Shown: in pieces, positions 58,072-64,000 of the stretch | Position numbering within the stretch: the first letter of the stretch is position 1 | Layout: the number at the start of each line of letters is the position of its first letter | Assembly: GCA_004335835.1 (NCBI GenBank) | Contig: RWJK01001956.1 | Location: 1 to 64,000 of the forward strand | Reading direction: 5' to 3' | DNA from: Scenedesmus sp. ARA3 | Lineage: Eukaryota > Chlorophyta > Chlorophyceae > Sphaeropleales > Scenedesmaceae | DNA: 64,000 nt | Made by a program: the position numbers and the translations under genes | The notes under the pieces: model-generated | Told to the model about the DNA's origin: nothing | Databases searched by the model: none | The model's input: only the letters and a program-made list of their open reading frames with translations

Positions 58072-59678
58072 AACAGACGTTTAGCTCAAAAGACGACAGG
58101 CCAGAAGATGTACACTCTGAACCTGCTGTATGAACATGCTTTTGCACTGTCATAACTTACATGGTTGGTGTCTTCTGGCCGCGCCGCAGACATCCAGTTT
58201 GAGGAGAAAAAGGTGCACAAGGTGATCAAGGATGCGGCCAAGCGCAACGACATGGCCACATGCAAGGTGCGCAGCAGCAGCAGCAGCAGCAGCAGCCGCA
58301 GTAACAGCTGTCATGCTGAACATTCGGCACTGGTGCTGCTGTGGCGCCTTCCAAGCAGCAGCCAACACACAGCATCACATGTGCGCCTGCACTGTAGTCA
58401 AGCTTGGGCCAGGTGCTGGCCCAGGAGGTGCTGCACAACCAGCCAGGGTGGTGCAGCAGGCAGTGCACAACTGGCAACCGAGAGCGGCATTTTTGGCCCT
58501 TAGTTTAGTTGGAGCAAGACCACCAATGGATCTGTCGCAACCAAGCTTGACTTTTGCAATGAGTTACTGTAACAGGAAGCTGTCAAACAACGAGACAAGT
58601 GGGCAGCCACAAGGCCGCTGCAATTTTGCCTTTACCTCCTCTTCAGCGGGGCCGCTCTGCTGCAGAGCGCGCGGAACACGCCGCAGCACACAAGCCACAT
58701 GTGTTCGACACTGCTGCGCCTCCCGCCTGCTGCTGCTGCTTGCCAAGGAGGTGCTGCACAGCCAGCAGCAACAATCAGCGACACACACAAGCCATATTGT
58801 ATGTTTGCAGTATGTACATGTATGTTCAACACTGCGCCTCAGGCCTGCTGCTGCTGCTGCTGCTGCTGGCTGCCGCAGGTGCTTGCCAAGGAGGTGCTGC
58901 ACAGCCGCAAGGCCATCGGGCGGCTGTACGTGAACAAGGCGCAGATGATGAGCATCGGCAACGCACTCACAGAGCAGCTGGGTGAGCCGCATAGCTGACT
59001 GCAGCAGTGTTAATGAGTCGCTGTTTGATGTTCATGCAAGCGTGGGTGCTGCTGAGCATGTCATGTGATGCCGTGCTCTCACGGAGCAGCTGGGAGAAGA
59101 GGGCCTGTGTGCAACCAATTTTGGTTAGTCATTTTCTGTTGTTGATGCACGCGCGGATGCTGCTGAGCCTGTGTGCATGTTCATTGCGGCAGTCCGGTCA
59201 AAAACAGCACATGTGATGCAACACTGATGCTGTCTGCATGTGCCTGGCATCTTGAGCAGTTGGTCCATACAGTGATGCTGGCGTGTCATCATCACAGCCA
59301 CGCGCACAAGTGTTTCACCCTGCTGCTGCTCCTCTCTTTGCTGATGTGCTCTGCCGTGTTCTGCTGCACTGCTGTGCTGTTCTGTGCTGCAGCCATGCTG
59401 CGTGTTTCGGGCACGCTGCAGAAGTCGACTGACGTGATGAAGCTCGTGAATGACACAATCAAGCTGCCTGAGATGCAGAAGACCATGTTCGAGATGTCCA
59501 AAGGTGCGGCTTTGAAATTGCGGTTTTGAAATTGAGTAATCGGCCCGTAGCTGGATGCCTGCCTGTTGACGTGTGTGTGCATGTGTGTGTTTGCATCTCT
59601 GACAGTGCTGAAGCTGCTGCTGTGTGCGTCATCATCACCATCTGCTTCTCATGCGGCTGCTGCTGCTGCTGCCACCGC

Positions 59679-59714
<36 letters not shown>

Positions 59715-60507
59715 AATGTAGAGATGGCCAAGGCTGGTCTGATTGAGGAGATGATGAACGACGCCATTGACAGCACACTGGACAATGAGAGCCTTGAGGA
59801 AGAAACTGAAGAGGAGATAGAGAAGGTGCGGGCAGGGAGCGCGGGAAAGAGGGTGGGGGAAGGTGTGCAGCGGAATGGGGTGATGGAGTGCATCGATGTC
59901 ATCCAAGTTGCCGACTTACTGATCAAGGACGTAGATGTGTGTGGAAAATATGTATGAAGGACGATTGCTACTGCTGCTGCTGCTGCTGCTGCAGGTGCTG
60001 CTGGAGGTGGCAGGGGAGACCCTGGCAGCGCTGCCAGCAGCCAAGGCACGCCCGGTGAGCACAGCCACAGGCCGCTGCTAGTTTTTGCAGAGATTGCCAG
60101 ACAGCAGCTACATACGCGGCTGCAGTGGCGGCACTTGTCGCGCTCTGTCCTCTGCTGCAGTTGCGGTTGGGCAGTAGTGTGGGTTGTGCAGTTGCTGGCA
60201 GTGCTGGTGCAGCTGGTGCAGCTGCATGCGCTTGCCGCTACAGCACCAACCTGCAGTGCCTCACTCAACAGCTGCACCAGCCCTGCACACACCACATGCT
60301 CACCGTTTTGCATATATCCCCCTCTTGCTCTGGCTGCCATTTCTGACCTGCAACACCCCTGCCGCTGCCGCTGCTGCGACCCTGCCCGCCCGCCAACCGC
60401 CCCGCCATGTGTTTCTCCCACAGGCGGCTGCCGCTGCTGCTGCTGAGCCGCTGGCTGACGAGGATGACGAGCTGCGGGAGCGGCTCAACGCCATGCGCAC
60501 GACATAA
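57045..60507 (+). CDS. VPS24: ESCRT-III subunit VPS24/CHMP3
   Basis: Eight exons (57045-57074, 57668-57758, 58190-58266, 58879-58981, 59393-59503, 59722-59825, 59995-60054, 60424-60507) join in phase, 219 aa, the usual CHMP3 length. Snf7-family features: PDPKELVRKWQADLRAEQRK (first helix), DIQFEEKKVHKVIKDAAKRN, VLAKEVLHSRKAIGRLY, LRVSGTLQKSTDVMKLVND and EMAKAGLIEEMMNDAIDS, then an acidic stretch. The C-terminus DDELRERLNAMR fits a MIM1 motif that binds the VPS4 MIT domain. The KELVxxW and QKSTxVMK patterns separate VPS24 from VPS2/CHMP2. It polymerises with the other ESCRT-III subunits in endosomal sorting and abscission. Exon 4 and the last exon have echoed edges nearby. Confidence 0.95.
58411..58915 (+). 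repeat. Triplicated exon 4 acceptor edge (CHMP3)
   Basis: Echoes at about 58411-58445 (LAQEVLHNQ) and 58735-58768 (LAKEVLHSQ) precede the functional edge 58875-58915 (VLAKEVLHSRKA). The second echo also shares the upstream CTG tract. Confidence 0.85.
58965..59097 (+). repeat. Duplicated exon 4 donor edge (CHMP3)
   Basis: The end of exon 4 (CTCACAGAGCAGCTGG plus donor, 58965-58986) recurs at about 59075-59097 with the donor GT replaced by GA. Confidence 0.65.
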
Positions 60508-60622
60508 GCTAGGGTAAAGGGTTTGGTGTTTAAGCCCTAAACCTAGTAGGGTCACCCTACAGCCGCTGGCTGACAAGGATGATGAGCTGCGGGAGCGGCT
60601 CAACGCCATGCGCACGACATGA
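60444..60622 (+). repeat. Duplicated CHMP3 terminal exon end
   Basis: 60444-60508 is copied at 60560-60622. The copy encodes PLADKDDELRERLNAMRTT with its own stop (TGA instead of TAA), about 115 bp downstream in the 3' UTR. Confidence 0.9.
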
Positions 60623-61530
60623 GCCAACGCCGGTTCTGCAGCATCATCAGCTTCAGCCTGGCACTGGTTGTTGGTGTTGAATATGAGCTGGGCCTGCTCA
60701 AGGTTGCTCGATGAGCATGTTGTCGCCGGGTCCCTAAACAGGCACAGCTGCTCATCAGCTGTGGCTGGGCTGCTTAGGCTTTAGGCTGCTCACATCCCCT
60801 TTGCATTGGGCTTGCGAAGTGGCTGGCTTGCATGGCTATGTGAGTATGCATGATGTTGCATTACGCGTATGCTTGTAGTGTATGCAATTGGCAATTTTTT
60901 TTTTATGGGTGCCGGCCAAGCGCCGCGGCTGCCCTGTTGTTGGCAGTGAGCGCATGAAGATATTGTTTGGCGGTTTTTGTTTGCGGGCAGTTGCTGCTTT
61001 AGTTCTGCTGTCTTTGGGGCCTGCAGCCCTGTTCAATGGTATCTGCTGGCAGGTGTTGGCAGCAGAGACAGTCACGTTGCCAGCTGACACACACATGTCA
61101 GTCAGGCCCTTGCAGTGTCAGTGACAGCATGGTGCACCACACGTGTGATGCCTGGTCTGCATGTGCTGTGCAGCTGTGATCGAGGGGCAGTACCTGGGCG
61201 TAGCAGGCTTAGTGTATGATGGTCGTTTGCTGCCTTGCGGGTGTATTGCTGCTGGGTCATCGGGTATCCTGCAGGTCCAAAGCAGGGTTTTTGAGTTGGC
61301 TGGGTGTTTGCCATGTACACTGGGCTTTCTGCCTGATCATCTGGGGCAACTCAAACGATCCTGTGTAGCTTCTAATACTCTTGTCTCTGGCATGTTAGCA
61401 TTTGTGCGTCCGTCACAGTCTGCCACGCTGCACGTTCAATCCCTGTTCCGTACGTATCCCCGGCGAGCTGATCACGCTGAAGGAACAGTTCTGATGTTAC
61501 AATGATATATTGACAGCCTAACACCACGTT
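60508..61530. other. Intergenic, CHMP3 to RS-protein gene
   Basis: One kilobase holding the CHMP3 3' UTR with its terminal-exon echo and the promoter of the RS-protein gene. An A/T run lies at 60890-60904. No other gene recognised. Confidence 0.45.
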
Positions 61531-63518
61531 ATGGAGGGCGTGGCTTTCGTGAGAGGCGGCGAGCGCAGTGGCAATGATGCAGAGGCAGCAACTGCTGCAA
61601 GCCAGCCTGCTGCTGCTGGCTCTGGAGTTGTTATCTTAGCCCCAAAGCAGGTGCACTCAAGAGCTCCCGCGGAGGCTCTGCACAGTAACATCCTGGGCAT
61701 CAGGCGGGTGCTGAAGCAGCGCGCAGCAGCTGCTAGCGGCAGGTAAGTGGGTACTGCTGCTGTTGCTGGGTGCTGTGGTTGCGTCACTTGTTGCTGACCT
61801 GACCAGCTATGCCTGCTCATGGCTTGCAGCACACACTCACCTATGTCCTGTGTTTGTATGCTCAAATGCCTGAATTGCCTCCAGCCACCACCATACCTCA
61901 ACACACCACTCGTTGCTTAGTGGCACAGCAAGCAGTAGCAGTAGTACTGTCAATGTCAAATGCATGTATTATCTTATTGTGTTGCTTACAGCACGTCAAC
62001 CATGCAGCATCAGCTCCACAGCGCAGCACACTGCCAACATACAGCTTATATGCTTACATGCCATATGCAAACTCTGTCAACAGCCAGTGCAAGTACACAC
62101 TTCTCCCCCAAACACCCATGCTGCTGTGCTGCAGGGCTGCCTCCCCAGACTCACCCCCTGCTGGCAGGCGCCGCGCATCACCTAGCTATGAGGCTTTCAG
62201 GCCAAGGGCCTCCCCCAGCTATGAGCCTGCTGCTGCTGGTGGTGTGCCCCGGGGCTCCCCAAGCTATGAGCCACAGCCCAAAGCAGGTGCAGCAGCAGCA
62301 GCTGCTGATGATGATGTGCAGCGCACAGCCACAGCAGCAGCAAGCCGCAGCAGGAGCAGAAGCAGGAGCAGAAGCAGGAGCAAAAGCAGGAGCAGGCGTC
62401 GCAGCAGGAGCCGCAGCAGGAGCCGGCGTAGTGCCAGGGACAGAAAGAGCAGCAAGCACCGCAGCAAGCACAGCAAGCGCAGCCGCAGCCGTGGCAAAAG
62501 CAGCAGGCACCACCGCAGCAGGAGCAGAAGCAGAAGCAGACGCCGCTCACCAGACAGCAAGTACAAGCGCAGCAGCAGGCACAGCAGCAGACGCAGCAGG
62601 AGCAGAAGCAGGAGCAGGGGCAGGCCTAGAACCCGCAGCCGCAGCCGCAGCCGCAGCAGAGGCCGTGAGGACTCCAAGCTTCATCGCTTTACTGCTGCTG
62701 AAAAGGAGCGAGCCAGGGCAGAGGAGCGTGCAAATGCAGCGCCTGCGCGCAGGGGAAAGCAGGGCCTTGGGTGGGGTCAAAGTGGGAGTGCAGCAGCAAG
62801 CCGGGAGCCTGGCTTCAGCAGCAGCAGTAGTATGGGGCAGCCCGAGCAGCAGGGCAGGGACAGCAGCAGCGGCAGCAAGGCAGGGTCTGTGTCTGTGCTG
62901 GATGCTGCTGCGCACATCCCTGGCTATGCTAGCATGTCTGCAGCAGAGAAAATGAAGGCGCGCATGCGGCTGGTAATGGCGAAGGCAGAGCAGCAAAAGG
63001 CTGCTGCAGATGCAGCTGAAGTCACAGATGCAGCAGCAGCGGCAGCAGCAGCAGCTAGAGGTGGCGCTGGCTGGACGCGGTTTGTGTTTGACAAGCACGG
63101 TGCCTTAGATGAAGAGAAGCTTGCACGGCAGCAGCTGATGGATGCGGAGGTTGCGGCAGGTGTAGCAGGCAGTAGTGCGGCAGTGGGTGCAGATGTGGAA
63201 GAGGCCAGTGCTGCTTTTGTGATGGGTACTGGGCGGGCAGCTGCGCAGCGAGCAGCGAAGCATAGGACAGCTGAGCAGCAGCACGAGGATGCTATCTTTG
63301 GAAGGCCGTATGGGGGAAGTGAAGGCAGCTTGTTTGGCGGCAGGGGTGAAGTTCAAGCAGGTGGTGAAGCAGCAGCGGCACTGCCCGCTGCGGCAGCAGT
63401 TGTAGCTGATGACGACAGCCAGTTAGCAGCCTCATTAGGTGTGGCGGGTGGGGTGCTGTCTGGGCAACAGTTGTCCTGGAGGGAGCGGCTTGCTTTGAAA
63501 AAGAAGCAGCAGCAGTAA
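61531..63518 (+). CDS. Arginine/serine-rich (RS domain) splicing-type protein
   Basis: Two exons, 61531-61742 and 62135-63518, join in phase (531 aa). After a short N-terminal segment (SNILGIRRVLKQR) come three SPSYE motifs within 40 residues, then a dense RS domain of about 130 residues. The C-terminal third has HIPGYASMSAAEKMKARMRL with a following helix, similar in pattern to the LTPxERLKxRMQxAL segment of SWAP/CLASRP-type regulators, and then GWTRFVFDKHGALDEEKLAR and a SWRERLALKKKQQQ end. I see no RRM, SURP or G-patch. A nuclear pre-mRNA splicing role is inferred from the RS domain; the exact family is not assigned. Confidence 0.8.
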
Positions 63519-63799
63519 CCTGTTGGCATCAGGCTAGCCTTGTGACGTGGGGTCCTGCTGAATCAACGCCTACGCTTCTTGCACTTGACAACTTTCTTGC
63601 TGTTTAAGATACCTCGCTCCCAGTTCATTCGTCCTGCCAAACCGTTGCCAGCGGTTCCGGAAATGTTATAGCCGAAGTTTCGACACATCAAAGCGTCGCC
63701 GAACTCAGCCATCAGGTCACAACTATAACTGCAGTTGTTTAGTTGTGCTTAATTTCCCTATCAATACGATTCACGCGGAACATAGCGCCAGCATAGGCG

Positions 63800-63912
63800 A
63801 TGCAAGGGACACAGCAGCAGAAGCCTGCATGGGTCTGGACTCGCGGCAGGATCATTAAACTGTTCACAGCCATTGCACTTTATCCCCTGTGCCTGTGCGG
63901 AGTTTCTGGCAG
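63800..63912 (+). CDS. Putative first exon of a gene truncated by the window end
   Basis: ATG at 63800 opens a 37-codon exon ending at an AG-GTAAAA donor (63913). The peptide begins MQGTQQQKPAWVWTRGR and continues into a hydrophobic segment (IIKLFTAIALYPLCLCGVSG), consistent with a signal anchor. No family recognised; the following exons lie outside. Confidence 0.4.
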
Positions 63913-63940
63913 GTAAAATGTTGCTAGATTTTGTGTTTCC

Positions 63941-63983
63941 ACGAGCAGCAGCAGCAGCAGCAACAGCTGCTGCTGCTGCTGTC
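63941..63983. repeat. CAG/CTG inverted repeat
   Basis: Six CAG units, an AACAG hinge and five CTG units form a near-perfect palindrome able to fold as a hairpin. It lies in the presumed first intron of the truncated gene. Confidence 0.85.
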
Positions 63984-64000
63984 CAGCACAGACACTGCCA

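Overview
The window is nuclear DNA of a green alga. The evidence is intron-dense genes with GTGAG/GTGCG donors and CTGCAG acceptors, GC-rich coding exons full of CAG/GCA/AGC runs that encode Gln, Ala and Ser tracts, TGTAA motifs shortly after two stop codons, and plant/algal-type housekeeping proteins. A chlorophycean of the Scenedesmus/Sphaeropleales kind fits best; that placement is inference from style, not from a marker gene. There is no operon, phage, CRISPR array or recognisable transposon.

Layout. (+) 0.2-2.8 kb: mitochondrial PTGES2-like GST/thioredoxin-fold protein. (-) 4.0-8.3 kb: APE/ExoIII AP endonuclease. (-) 9.3-13.0 kb: CENP-C/Mif2-like kinetochore protein. (+) 13.5-15.3 kb: RsmE-type rRNA m3U methyltransferase with a probable transit peptide. 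(+) 15.6-24.4 kb: 16-exon BTB-like/ankyrin/MYND/ARM-like protein with an in-frame TGA in its ankyrin exon. (-) 25.8-33.1 kb: NSUN2/Trm4 tRNA m5C methyltransferase, divergent by 220 bp from (+) 33.3-35.9 kb COMT-like O-methyltransferase. (+) 36.3-36.7 kb: single-exon LSM10-like Sm protein. (-) 38.7-41.7 kb: ten-TM EamA/DMT transporter. (-) 42.8-44.2 kb: OPA3. (+) 45.2-53.0 kb: giant Polo-like protein with two polo boxes and a degenerate kinase domain. (+) 57.0-60.5 kb: ESCRT-III VPS24/CHMP3. (+) 61.5-63.5 kb: RS-domain splicing-type protein. (+) 63.8 kb onward: putative first exon of a gene that runs off the window.

For twelve genes I joined exons by hand, requiring canonical GT/AG sites, matching codon phase at every junction and family homology across it. 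For most, the whole chain closes in frame from ATG to stop. The polo gene lacks its 5' end, the transporter first exon is tentative, and the CENP-C gene has one optional intron.

The genes do not form a pathway, but several serve chromosome segregation and division (CENP-C, polo-like, ESCRT-III) and RNA modification or processing (RsmE, NSUN2, LSM10-like, RS protein).

The most striking property is architectural. At about 20 exon edges, a 30-140 bp segment spanning the splice junction (or the end of the terminal exon) is repeated once or twice in the neighbouring intron or 3' flank, 40-315 bp away. Many introns also end in a pure CTG tract right before the acceptor. I found no clearly new defence or mobile system; the repeated exon edges, the polo pseudokinase, the CENP-C architecture and the interrupted ankyrin exon are the leads worth following.
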